From contig CAYGBW010000171.1 in NCBI GenBank assembly GCA_964348185.1, positions 1-33,899 on the forward strand: a DNA stretch of 33,899 nt, given 5' to 3'. This document shows, piece after piece, positions 23,605-31,245 of the stretch (position 1 is the first letter of the stretch; each line of letters starts with the position of its first letter). The notes beneath the pieces were generated by a model. It ran no database searches, had not been told where the DNA came from, and worked only from the letters and a program-made list of their open reading frames with translations. Source of the DNA: CAYGBW01 sp964348185 (GTDB lineage Bacteria > Desulfobacterota > BSN033 > WVXP01). A program made the translations under genes and the position numbers.

Positions 23605-24066
23605 ATGAGCGATACCCGCACCGTAAAGCAACCTGTGAATATCCAGATCACCTACTGCGTCGAGTGAGGGTTCTTGCCTTTGGCCTCCAGTTTGGCGGCT
23701 GCAATCGAGAAAACCTTTGGCATTACTGCGGAACTGCTAGAGGGGCATGATGGCATCTATGAGGTGGCCATAAACGGTCACACGGTCTACACCAATCAGA
23801 AAAAGTGCGGTCAACTTCCCGAGAAAGAGGAGATCCTTCAAGAGATCCGCAAATACAAGGACCCCCTTCCAGAAGCAGACATGCAGGGAAACGCCCTTCA
23901 CAGGGAAAGCATGGCTCCGAGTTGTCCTTGGCCACCCTCTTCTGGAAATCAGACGGACGAGGAGATGGCGGTGTCTAAGGAGAAAGAAGACCGCCCGACC
24001 TGTTGTGGTTCCTCGGAAGTTACGATTGAGCCTGTCCCTGGCGAATCTGACAAGTGTTGCAGTTAG
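23605..24066 (+). CDS. SelW/Rdx-family selenoprotein with in-frame UGA and Cys-rich tail
   Basis: The frame from ATG 23605 is open to 24066 except for one TGA at 23665-23667 (codon 21). Read as selenocysteine, the protein is 153 residues and starts with a typical Rdx thioredoxin-like domain: VNIQITYC-VE-U-GFLPLASSLAAAIEKTFG, that is a C18-x2-U21 redox motif after the first beta strand. The domain continues through AELLEGHDGIYEVAINGH to about residue 85 (EEILQEIRKY). The tail (86-153) is unusual, with paired cysteines PTCCGSS (133-134) and KCCS (151-152). GAGG at 23595 serves ATG 23605 better than ATG 23602. The bases after UGA can form a small stem (GAGG/CCTC around 23666-23687) that may be the SECIS. 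An annotation stopping at TGA would call only 23674-24066. Substrate unknown; Rdx proteins are thiol redox enzymes. Confidence 0.85.
23665..23690 (+). promoter_or_regulatory. Candidate bacterial SECIS at the UGA codon
   Basis: Directly at and after the TGA (23665-23667) the sequence GAGG (23666-23669) can pair with CCTC (23684-23687), with inner pairs CC/GG closing a TTT loop. Location and size fit bacterial SECIS hairpins, which lie just 3' of the UGA, but the fold is not verified. Confidence 0.4.
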
Positions 24067-24273
24067 TGAGACGGAGAGGAGAACAACCACTGAAGTGATC
24101 CCAGCCCCCCATTCATTCAAGAGAAAGGCCTGGGGGAGGGACAACAACAGCATCAACCTGGCCGTCGCCCACAAAGAGGAGCGCTTCGGGCTCGTCGCCT
24201 AACGCCTGGCCCGTAACCTTAATGATAAAAGCCACAGGGAAGCTACGAGACAGTCTAGTTTACAGTCGTGGGC

Positions 24274-24657
24274 CTAAAGGGGAGGCAGCATGGATCGGAA
24301 TACCTCGCACTGGCGGCACATGCTCATCTTCTCGTGCCAGCTTTTTTGCACCTCGCCCTGACAGATCGTCCCGTTGATAAACCAGCACAGGTGACCACTT
24401 TGAAACTCCCATGCCGGACAGTTTCGTCTGAGCTCCATCGGACAGTTCTGTATCACCCAGCAGTCGTCCCTCTTCACATGAGGGGACCTCTTCATGGCCA
24501 CGAGAAATAACATCTGTCGTTCGACATGCACAGGAATGTTCCGCCATCCCTGCTCAAAACTCTGTATGGCTTTGGAAGAGGTACCGAGTAGGTGCGCCAT
24601 TTGCCTTTGCGTTTTTCCCAACTGGCCCCGAATTTGAGAAAACTCCTTTTTGTCCAT
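24274..24657 (-). CDS. XRE-family HTH regulator with a two-CW cysteine domain
   Basis: A 127-residue protein. The N-terminal 55 residues form an XRE/Cro HTH (FSQIRGQLGKTQRQMAHLLG ... SKAIQSFEQGWRNIP). The rest is a Cys-rich domain with the two-CW pattern: C66-W67, C72, C80, C91-W92, C99, and C114-x2-C117 in MCRQCEVF. Such clustered Cys could bind a metal or Fe-S cluster and act as a redox sensor. ATG 24657 follows AGGGG at correct spacing; upstream ATGs at 24675 and 24690 lie near the predicted -10 region. It converges toward the selenoprotein gene with 207 bp between stops, where I see nothing more. Targets are unknown. Confidence 0.8.
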   Translation of the reverse strand: MDKKEFSQIRGQLGKTQRQMAHLLGTSSKAIQSFEQGWRNIPVHVERQMLFLVAMKRSPHVKRDDCWVIQNCPMELRRNCPAWEFQSGHLCWFINGTICQGEVQKSWHEKMSMCRQCEVFRSMLPPL

Positions 24658-24685
24658 CCAAAATCCCCTGCTCATTTTTTTCCTG

Positions 24686-24713
24686 ATCATACCACAGTGT
24701 AGTCCAATGTAAA
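24686..24713 (-). promoter_or_regulatory. Promoter of the XRE/two-CW regulator
   Basis: On the minus strand TTTACA (24713-24708) and TATGAT (24691-24686) are 16 bases apart, with the start ATG at 24657 about 20 bases after the expected transcription start. Confidence 0.65.
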
Positions 24714-24773
24714 AGTTTTCGTTTCCTTTTCCGAATTGAAATCCTCTGATCAGATCCCTCGAATGACTAAACT

Positions 24774-24974
24774 AGTCGTCACTGAAAAACGCCCCCTCCG
24801 CTCTCTGTACAGAGTTTTTGACCCGTTCTAAGGCTCGGTCGTTCGACCTTCCGAACTCGGCCTTGCGGCCTCAGACAGCGGAATCTCGCCCCTTCGGGGA
24901 CACTCCCTTCGCCAAGACGGGTAGCCCCAAAAACTCCGTAATGCTCGCTGCAGGGACATTTTTCAGTGACGACT
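24774..24974 (+). mobile_element. MITE-like 200-bp repeat, complete copy with 7-9 bp target duplication
   Basis: Begins AGTCGTCACTGAAAAACG and ends with the near-exact reverse complement (20 of 22 terminal bases pair). The interior matches the opposite-oriented copy at 8081-8280 throughout. TAAACTA flanks both ends (24768-24774 and 24974-24980); the direct repeat extends to ACTAAACTA if terminal bases are shared. This is evidence for insertion by a transposase. The element has no real ORF and contains several strong internal hairpins. The rest of the 24691-25237 gap holds the two adjacent promoters. Confidence 0.88.
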
Positions 24975-25124
24975 AAACTAACGAACCGCCACTGAGAGGG
25001 GGGAGCGGTTGTTTGCTGCCCTCCATGCGGGGTCATCTCCCAGATAACCTGCTGACACACGCTGACTAGGGTTGGCCTGCCGCCAATTGACTTTGCGCCC
25101 CTGAGACTATCCAGCATTTTTTTC

Positions 25125-25152
25125 TTGACAGATTTGTAAGGCTGATTATAAT
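25125..25152 (+). promoter_or_regulatory. Sigma-70 promoter of the LysM-protein gene
   Basis: TTGACA at 25125-25130 and TATAAT at 25147-25152, separated by 16 bases; both hexamers are perfect consensus. A second TATAAT lies at 25167-25172. Confidence 0.8.
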
Positions 25153-25237
25153 GGACCTGACTCTGTTATAATCTCAATGGGTTAGTGAGAAAAGGCTTTC
25201 TCAAAATGGGGAAAGCGCCTCGCCTGTGAGGGATTCA

Positions 25238-26092
25238 ATGCCAAGGACACGGACGAGTGTGAAAGAAGCCCAAACCAGAAGATTGGAGAGGGCCATAGAG
25301 TTTCTCAGCCAGAAGACCTTAGCGCTCAAGAGAAGGTTTCAGGCCCTCAGAGATCGCCGCCAGGTCTCATCTCGGAAGTTCTCTGTAAGGCCCCGTGACG
25401 TCCAAGAAGACACCGTCCTCGACAGGGTTGACAAAGAGCCTGAAGCCCAAGACAGAATCCCAGAAGGCATGTCTTTGTGGTATTCCGTATTGCTCACGGC
25501 TATTCTTACTGCGGCCATCGCTCTGTTTTCAGCTGGAATGGTTTTCTCTCCCTCAAGCGTGGGAAATGTGCCCCGACTTCTTTTGGAGCTACCCCAAACC
25601 CTCGAATCGTTCTTTTGGAGAAACCAAAAGACCGAGGTCAAGGCCGTCCCGGATGGCAAGAAGGCAGGATCCCTCGCTGAAGAGGCGGCAGCCGACCATG
25701 GGAAAACCCAGATACAGGGTCTGGGTGGAGAGTCAACAGGCAAGTATGGAGAGGAAGAGATAAGATCTGGGGGTCAGGAGTTAAGGGGGAAGCTCAGCCA
25801 AGAGGAAAGAGGAGAGGTGGACAAGCATCCCACCTATGAGCACAGAATCTTAGAGAGCCCACCGACCCGGGTTGTGACGGTCCAGAAAGGAGACACAGTG
25901 AGTCGGATTCTCAAGAGACAATTTGGTGAATCTGGCAAGATTCTTATGGGTGCAGTTCGAGAGCTTAATCCTGAGATCGAAGACCTCGACTTGATCCGTG
26001 TAGGCCAGAAGATCCGTCTCCCTCTCAATCTCGAAGTGGCCGATGAGATCCAAAGGATCCGTGGAAGGTCTGACCTCTCGATTGGGGAATAG
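25238..26092 (+). CDS. Membrane-anchored LysM-domain protein
   Basis: A 284-residue protein: a basic, probably helical cytoplasmic N terminus (1-75, rich in Arg/Lys), one transmembrane helix (about 80-103, LWYSVLLTAILTAAIALFSAG), a long low-complexity charged linker (about 130-205), and one C-terminal LysM domain (about 212-262: VVTVQKGDTVSRILKRQFG ... NPEIEDLDLIRVGQKIRLP). LysM binds peptidoglycan, so it may tether the inner membrane to the wall. ATG 25238 is chosen with GAGGG seven bases upstream; GTG 25226 is possible. Similar architecture occurs in ExeA/secretion-associated or polysaccharide-export neighbours, but none are here. It stands alone behind its own consensus promoter. Confidence 0.75.
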   Translation: MPRTRTSVKEAQTRRLERAIEFLSQKTLALKRRFQALRDRRQVSSRKFSVRPRDVQEDTVLDRVDKEPEAQDRIPEGMSLWYSVLLTAILTAAIALFSAGMVFSPSSVGNVPRLLLELPQTLESFFWRNQKTEVKAVPDGKKAGSLAEEAAADHGKTQIQGLGGESTGKYGEEEIRSGGQELRGKLSQEERGEVDKHPTYEHRILESPPTRVVTVQKGDTVSRILKRQFGESGKILMGAVRELNPEIEDLDLIRVGQKIRLPLNLEVADEIQRIRGRSDLSIGE

Positions 26093-26327
26093 AGGGGGAC
26101 TCTGGATGAGCAGTAGGCAAAGGAACTCTCTGATGAACAAACGGCGGAGTCGTCGGAACGAATAAATCGGGATGATGTCGTTTGCCCCCCAGAATCCTAC
26201 CCTTTTTCCCTCCGTATCTCCTCATTGAAGGCCGACGACCGAACTCGGGATCAGATCATGTCCCAGGCAAGAAGAGGAAACAATTCCAAAGCGGGAAATG
26301 CCTTCCTGTCACAATCCGGATTCGAAC

Positions 26328-27218
26328 TCATTCGATCAGAGCGTTCTCTATGATTTGATCCATGGAAAAATCGTGCACCTGGAGATAGTGTTTGATCACT
26401 TCCTCCACGGCACCCAGGGGAATAGGGCCCACCAATTCACATCCTGCCACGCTCACGCCGTGGCGAGCAGCTTCAGACCGGACGGTCTCGAGTACCCGAG
26501 GAATCGGGGTTCTGACATAGTTGGTTAGATTCATCGATACCTGAACCATGGCTTGGTCTTTCAGCGACAGAGCTATCGCCTGCACGAAACGGTAACCCCC
26601 TTTAGCGGACCGCACGGCATCGGCGATTCCCTTGGCAATCGAGAGATCCGTCGTATGGAGGTTCACGTTGAAGGCGATCAGGGGAAAGCGCACCCCTGTT
26701 ACCATGGCTCCTGCTTTTGGGTTGAATACTGGAGGACCCTCGTCAGGCTTCCACTCGGGTTTTTTGAGTTTTTCAGGCAGGGCCTCATACTCTCCCCTGC
26801 GGATTTCCACTAAGCGCGTGCGCTCGGGACGGGTTGCCGCATCTTCGTAATAGTACACGGGGATCCCGAGTTTCCCAACGAACCTACCAAATTCCCTTGC
26901 AATTTCAACTGCTTCCTGCGTTTCGATCCCACGGACGGGGACAAAAGGCACGACATCCGTGGCCCCCATTCTCGGATGGGACCCGTGGTGTCTCGTCATG
27001 TCGATTAATTCGAAGGCCTTGGCGGCCATGCCCTTTGTTGCCTCAAGCACAGGCTCAGGTTCGCCCATGTAAGTGAGCACGGAGCGGTTGTGATCTGGGT
27101 CTGAGGAGACGTTCAGGATCTTGACTCCCGAAACATGACGGATCGGGTCAACGATTCGTTCTATGATTTCGGAGTCTTTCCCTTCACTGATGTTGGGCAC
27201 GCACAGCAGAATTCTCAT
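26328..27218 (-). CDS. ftcD: Glutamate formimidoyltransferase
   Basis: A 296-residue protein of the FTCD N-terminal/formiminotransferase family. The start MRILLCVPNISEGKD and the motif RHHGSHPRMGATDVVPFVP, containing the proposed catalytic His, are diagnostic. The C-terminal subdomain follows (FNVNLHTTDLSIAKGIADAVR, VQVSMNLTNY). It transfers the formimidoyl group between formimidoyl-glutamate and tetrahydrofolate, in histidine or purine/glycine fermentation. GAGG lies 5 bases before ATG 27218. The frame stays open upstream to 27407 without resembling the family. The partner cyclodeaminase-type gene is directly upstream, so the two functions fused in mammalian FTCD are separate genes here. Confidence 0.92.
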   Translation of the reverse strand: MRILLCVPNISEGKDSEIIERIVDPIRHVSGVKILNVSSDPDHNRSVLTYMGEPEPVLEATKGMAAKAFELIDMTRHHGSHPRMGATDVVPFVPVRGIETQEAVEIAREFGRFVGKLGIPVYYYEDAATRPERTRLVEIRRGEYEALPEKLKKPEWKPDEGPPVFNPKAGAMVTGVRFPLIAFNVNLHTTDLSIAKGIADAVRSAKGGYRFVQAIALSLKDQAMVQVSMNLTNYVRTPIPRVLETVRSEAARHGVSVAGCELVGPIPLGAVEEVIKHYLQVHDFSMDQIIENALIE

Positions 27219-27412
27219 CTTGTCCTCTTCCTTCCCCAAATCTGAGTGATCGCTCTGAAAACCGAGAAAAAAGAGCTCTGAGCGCAAAACCGCTTTTTCG
27301 ACAACCGTTCCTAACGAAGCGAGCTTTAGAACGGTCAAATCAAGTTCTTCGGCGGCGAGGGTGGCCTCTTTCAGAGACCTCTGGGGTGCAGAATCGCGCG
27401 CCACCATGCCCT

Positions 27413-28054
27413 TTACACTCGAGGATGGTTCCCGGTCGCCTGCACCGATTTTTGCAACCCTCGGGCGCGCTCGGCAAGCTCGGTACCCAGTTTTTCCTCC
27501 TTGATGAGGGGCAGGTTGATCTCAAGATTTGCCAAACATCCGGACAGGCCGGCCTGGGCTAGATGTCGGGCACATTCGAGGTCAGAGGCGACACTGGGGT
27601 TTGAGCGACCCCTCAACTGGCTACACAGATCGAGCAGACGCTTGCACGCTTCAGCGTTTGCCAGAGGGACCCGGGCCGCCCGAACGATGGCCCGCTGAAT
27701 CGCCTCTTGACGGACTCTCTTCTGCTCCTTCGTCTCCCTCGGGAGTTTGTGGCTGGCCTGCACCGCCTGAAAAGCCTGCGAATCCCTGTATCCCCCCATA
27801 AACAAATCCATGGAAAGCGCCTGGGCCTCTCGGTTTACATCATCGTAAACCGTGTCATCCGCCATTCCCGGTTTCCCGATGGACAGGCGAGCGACCATGG
27901 CAACCAGAGCCGCCGCCATGGCACCGGCCACTGCCGAAGCCGTCCCCCCACCCGTGGAGTTATCCGTGGGGTCGAGGAGCTTCAAAAAGGCCAGGAGACT
28001 CTTGTCTCCGTCTATTCCGGAGTTCGCACCCCTATCACCCGTGTCATTGGCCAT
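27413..28054 (-). CDS. Formimidoyl-THF cyclodeaminase / methenyl-THF cyclohydrolase family protein
   Basis: A 213-residue all-helical protein of the FTCD_C family. Features are the N-terminal TDNSTGGGTASAVAGAMAAALVAM glycine/alanine segment, shown here in part, and the conserved ECARHLAQAGLSGCLANLEINLPLI region, shown in part. It would release ammonia from 5-formimidoyl-THF to give 5,10-methenyl-THF; bacterial members can act as cyclohydrolases (FchA). It precedes the formimidoyltransferase by 194 bp on the same strand, and the product would feed the C1 folate pool. Translation starts at ATG 28054 after GGGAAG. It diverges from the ABC ATPase gene at 28333; the 278-base gap holds only a weak promoter-like pair (TTGGGT, 17 bases, TATGTT near 28094-28122). 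Confidence 0.87.
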   Translation of the reverse strand: MANDTGDRGANSGIDGDKSLLAFLKLLDPTDNSTGGGTASAVAGAMAAALVAMVARLSIGKPGMADDTVYDDVNREAQALSMDLFMGGYRDSQAFQAVQASHKLPRETKEQKRVRQEAIQRAIVRAARVPLANAEACKRLLDLCSQLRGRSNPSVASDLECARHLAQAGLSGCLANLEINLPLIKEEKLGTELAERARGLQKSVQATGNHPRV

Positions 28055-28332
28055 TGACTTCCCATAAGAATAGCTATGGAGCTCTTACGGTATGTTTGGG
28101 TTCACAGCCTGGGTCGGTTATGTTGCGATGGCAAGAAGATTAGCAGAAGAGAAAAGGGAGCGTCAAGGGATACCCATCAATTCAGAACCAACCTGGCCGG
28201 GATGAAGCCTGTTCCGAGTCTGAAGATCGGAGAGCTGAACTCAGATCCCTTTGGTTTGACCCCTTTTACCGGATGTGCTAAAAAGGAGAGAAATTTCAAG
28301 CCCGGGGTTTTCTCTCTGGGAAAGGGAATCGC

Positions 28333-29322
28333 GTGGAAGGCGTCGTCCTTGATGTCAAAAACCTGAAAACCTTCTTTTACACCTATGAAGGGGTGGCCAA
28401 GGCAGTCGATGGGGTTACCTATCGTTTAGGTGTGGGAGAACCTCTTGGAATTGTTGGTGAATCTGGTTGCGGCAAGAGTGTGTCCGCCCTCTCCGTGTTG
28501 CGGCTCATTCCGGATCCTCCTGGGCGAATTGTTGGAGGAGAGGTTTTTTTCAGAGGAACGAATCTGTTGGCACTCTCCTACGAACACATGCGGGAAATTC
28601 GGGGAAACCGAATTTCTATGATCTTTCAGGAACCCATGACTTCCCTCAACCCAGTTTTCACCGTGGGAGATCAGATTGGCGAGGCTTTTCGCCTCCATCA
28701 GGGACTCAACCGTAAAGAGGCGCTGGAAAAAAGCATTGAGATGCTGCGGTTGGTGAACATCCCGAGTCCAGGGAATTGTGTCAACCGGTACCCTCATGAG
28801 CTGAGTGGAGGGATGCGTCAGCGGGCCATGATTGCGATGGCCCTTGCCTGTAACCCCGAAATCCTGATTGCCGACGAGCCCACAACAGCCCTTGATGTCA
28901 CAATTCAGGCTCAGATTATTGATCTCATGCTCCAATTGAAGGAAGAGCTGGGAATGGCGATCATTTTGATTACCCACGATCTTGGGATCATCGCCGAGAC
29001 TGTGAAAAGAGTGATTGTCATGTACGCTGGCAAAATCGTTGAGGAAGCACCTACCCGGGCAATCTTCAAAACCCCTCTCCACCCCTATACAAAGGGTTTG
29101 CTTCGATCGATTCCCCGGCTGGGAGACAAGGTGAGGTCTGGAAAGCTTCGCCTCGAGGAAATCCCGGGTGTGGTTCCCTCTCTCTATGAACTTTCCCCGG
29201 GATGCAAATTCTCCACGCGGTGTTGCAACGCGATGGAAGTCTGTGGAAAAGAAGAACCTGAGCTCGAAGAGATCGAAAAGGGCCACTTCTGTCGGTGTTG
29301 GACGGTGAGCGAGGAAAGTTAG
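28333..29322 (+). CDS. Peptide-type ABC importer ATPase (OppD/DppD-like)
   Basis: A 329-residue ATPase starting from GTG 28333 with AAGGGA upstream. Motifs are Walker A GESGCGKS (about 42-49), Q-loop MIFQEPMTSLNP, signature LSGGMRQRAMIAMAL, Walker B ILIADEPTTALD, and H-loop ITHDLGI. The C-terminal oligo_HPY region has four Cys (GCKFSTRCCNAMEVCGKEEP), the [4Fe-4S]-type site reported for OppD/DppD-like proteins. The OppF-like partner starts 10 bp downstream. The permease and binding-protein genes are on the opposite strand, converging toward this pair. Confidence 0.92.
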   Translation: MEGVVLDVKNLKTFFYTYEGVAKAVDGVTYRLGVGEPLGIVGESGCGKSVSALSVLRLIPDPPGRIVGGEVFFRGTNLLALSYEHMREIRGNRISMIFQEPMTSLNPVFTVGDQIGEAFRLHQGLNRKEALEKSIEMLRLVNIPSPGNCVNRYPHELSGGMRQRAMIAMALACNPEILIADEPTTALDVTIQAQIIDLMLQLKEELGMAIILITHDLGIIAETVKRVIVMYAGKIVEEAPTRAIFKTPLHPYTKGLLRSIPRLGDKVRSGKLRLEEIPGVVPSLYELSPGCKFSTRCCNAMEVCGKEEPELEEIEKGHFCRCWTVSEES

Positions 29323-29332
29323 GATGTAATCC

Positions 29333-30313
29333 ATGTCAGAACGGCTTCTCGAAATTGAAAACCTGAGAAAACACTTCCCCATCAGGGGTGGAGTCTTTCA
29401 AAAGACCATTGGGTATGTACGTGCCGTCGATGGGGTGAGCTTTTTCCTGAACCGGGGTGAGAGCCTCGGCCTTGTGGGTGAGAGTGGGTGCGGCAAGTCC
29501 ACCACGGCCAGAGCCATTCTGAGGCTCATTGAACCCACGGCCGGTAGGATTTTGTTCGAGGGCAGGGATGTCTGCCAGTTAGCAGACAAGGAGCTTCGCC
29601 TTTTGAGGCGGGATATGCAGATTGTATTCCAGGATCCCTATGCGTCATTGGATCCGAGGAGAACCGTCGGACAGACCATCGGAGAACCTCTAGACGTTTT
29701 TGCTGCATACTCAACCCGGACCGAAAGAGAAGAGAGAATTGCCTTCCTGTTAGAAAAAGTCGGCCTTCAGCCTGAACATGCATGGCGATATCCTCATGAA
29801 TTCAGTGGCGGCCAAAGGCAGAGGATTGGCATCGCCCGGGCGTTGGCCCTAAACCCCAAACTCATCATCGGTGATGAGCCGGTCTCCGCTCTCGACGTTT
29901 CGATCCAGGCCCAGATTATCAACCTCTTGGAAGATATTCAGAAAGATTTCGACCTCTCCTACATCATCATTGCCCATGACCTGGCGGTGGTGGAACACGT
30001 CTGTGATCGGATTGCCGTGATGTATCTGGGAAGAATCGTGGAATCTGCTCCAGATGTTGAGTTGTATACCAATCCCAAGCATCCCTATACGCAGGCCCTA
30101 CTTTCGGCGGTGCCTGAACCCGACCCTGATCTTAAAAAGGAACGGGTTATTCTGACAGGGGATGTCCCCTCTCCGAGCAGCCCCCCTCCTGGCTGCCATT
30201 TCCATACCCGTTGTTCCGTCAGAGAGGAGATCTGTGCGACCCGGGTGCCGCGGCTGATCGATATCGGTGGTCATCACTCTGTTGCCTGCCATAGAGTAAC
30301 GGCCCCATCGTGA
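29333..30313 (+). CDS. Peptide-type ABC importer ATPase (OppF/DppF-like)
   Basis: A 326-residue ATPase with Walker A GESGCGKST, Q-loop VFQDPYASLDPR (the OppF/DppF form), signature FSGGQRQRIGIARAL, Walker B LIIGDEPVSALD, H-loop IAHDLAVV, and a C-terminal GCHFHTRCSVREEIC cysteine site. It forms the ATPase heterodimer with the 28333 product. Its stop lies 69 bp from the stop of the DppC-like permease on the other strand; I see no strong bidirectional terminator in that gap. Confidence 0.92.
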   Translation: MSERLLEIENLRKHFPIRGGVFQKTIGYVRAVDGVSFFLNRGESLGLVGESGCGKSTTARAILRLIEPTAGRILFEGRDVCQLADKELRLLRRDMQIVFQDPYASLDPRRTVGQTIGEPLDVFAAYSTRTEREERIAFLLEKVGLQPEHAWRYPHEFSGGQRQRIGIARALALNPKLIIGDEPVSALDVSIQAQIINLLEDIQKDFDLSYIIIAHDLAVVEHVCDRIAVMYLGRIVESAPDVELYTNPKHPYTQALLSAVPEPDPDLKKERVILTGDVPSPSSPPPGCHFHTRCSVREEICATRVPRLIDIGGHHSVACHRVTAPS

Positions 30314-30382
30314 ACTCGACCCATGGCGCGCTTCGGCTGAAGGTTGGAGGAGCCCGAGCAATCCTCAACCCTCAGCCCCGGG

Positions 30383-31231
30383 TCATCCCCGGAGTTTTGG
30401 ATCGGCGATGTCTCTCAGACCGTCTGCGATGAGGTTAAAGGAAAAAACCGTGAAGAATATCGCCAAGCCGGGAAACATGGAGAGCCAGGGAGCATTGGTG
30501 AGTTGATCAAGACCTGCACGAATCATGGAACCCCAGCTCGGTGTGGGAGGTCGAACTCCGAGTCCAATGAAGCTAAGGCTTGCCTCGACAATGATCGCGG
30601 TGGCGATCCAGAGGGTGCCCATGACCAGAATATCTCCGAAAATATTGGGAAGAACGTGGAGAATAATGATCTTCGAATCACTCTGCCCAACAGCCCTTGC
30701 CGCCTCGATATAGGGCATCTCCCTTAAAGAGAGTGTCGATCCTCGAGCCAACCGGGCAATTCGAGGGGTGAGGGCCACACCGATGGCGATAATGATCTTG
30801 AGGAGTCCGGGTCCCATGATAGCCAGGATGAGGAGCCCAAATATAACAATGGGAAAGGACATAAAAATGTCATTGAAACGAGAAACTGCACTATCCACTC
30901 TCCCCCCTTTGTACCCCGCAATAACACCCAGGGGGATCCCGAAAACCATACTGAACAAAACCGACGCGATGCCTACCACAAGGGAGACCCTGGCCCCCCA
31001 GAGTATTCGTGAGAATTCATCTCTGCCATATCCATCGGTGCCACACAAATGGGCGAGGGAAGGGGGGTAATACTGGAGTTTGACGTTTTGCTCAATCGGG
31101 TTATAGGGCGAGATCCATGGAGCCAGGACCGCCAAGGATACGATCATGGCGCCCATGACGGCACCAACAATAGAGATTTTGTTCCGCCTGAAGGTGTAGA
31201 GGATGAGGCCTTTTCGAGTGGCCTGGGCCAT
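30383..31231 (-). CDS. Peptide-type ABC importer permease (OppC/DppC-like)
   Basis: A 282-residue permease with a short cytoplasmic N terminus, an OppC-type N-terminal helix (IVGAVMGAMIVSLAVLAPW), about five further transmembrane segments, and the EAA loop IEAARAVGQSDSKIIILHVLPN. The segment YGRDEFSRILWGARVSL is typical of OppC/DppC. It follows the DppB-like gene by 14 bp and would form the channel with it. Confidence 0.93.
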   Translation of the reverse strand: MAQATRKGLILYTFRRNKISIVGAVMGAMIVSLAVLAPWISPYNPIEQNVKLQYYPPSLAHLCGTDGYGRDEFSRILWGARVSLVVGIASVLFSMVFGIPLGVIAGYKGGRVDSAVSRFNDIFMSFPIVIFGLLILAIMGPGLLKIIIAIGVALTPRIARLARGSTLSLREMPYIEAARAVGQSDSKIIILHVLPNIFGDILVMGTLWIATAIIVEASLSFIGLGVRPPTPSWGSMIRAGLDQLTNAPWLSMFPGLAIFFTVFSFNLIADGLRDIADPKLRG

Positions 31232-31245
31232 ATTCAGACTCCCGT

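Noticed and set aside
24095..24140. CCCCCC/GGGGG pairing after the selenoprotein gene as terminator
   Set aside because: Long irregular loop and no T run after the stem.
24779..25117. Open frame of 112 codons on the minus strand across the mobile repeat
   Set aside because: Most of it is the repeat itself; the predicted protein has no domain and the other full copy does not keep such a frame intact.
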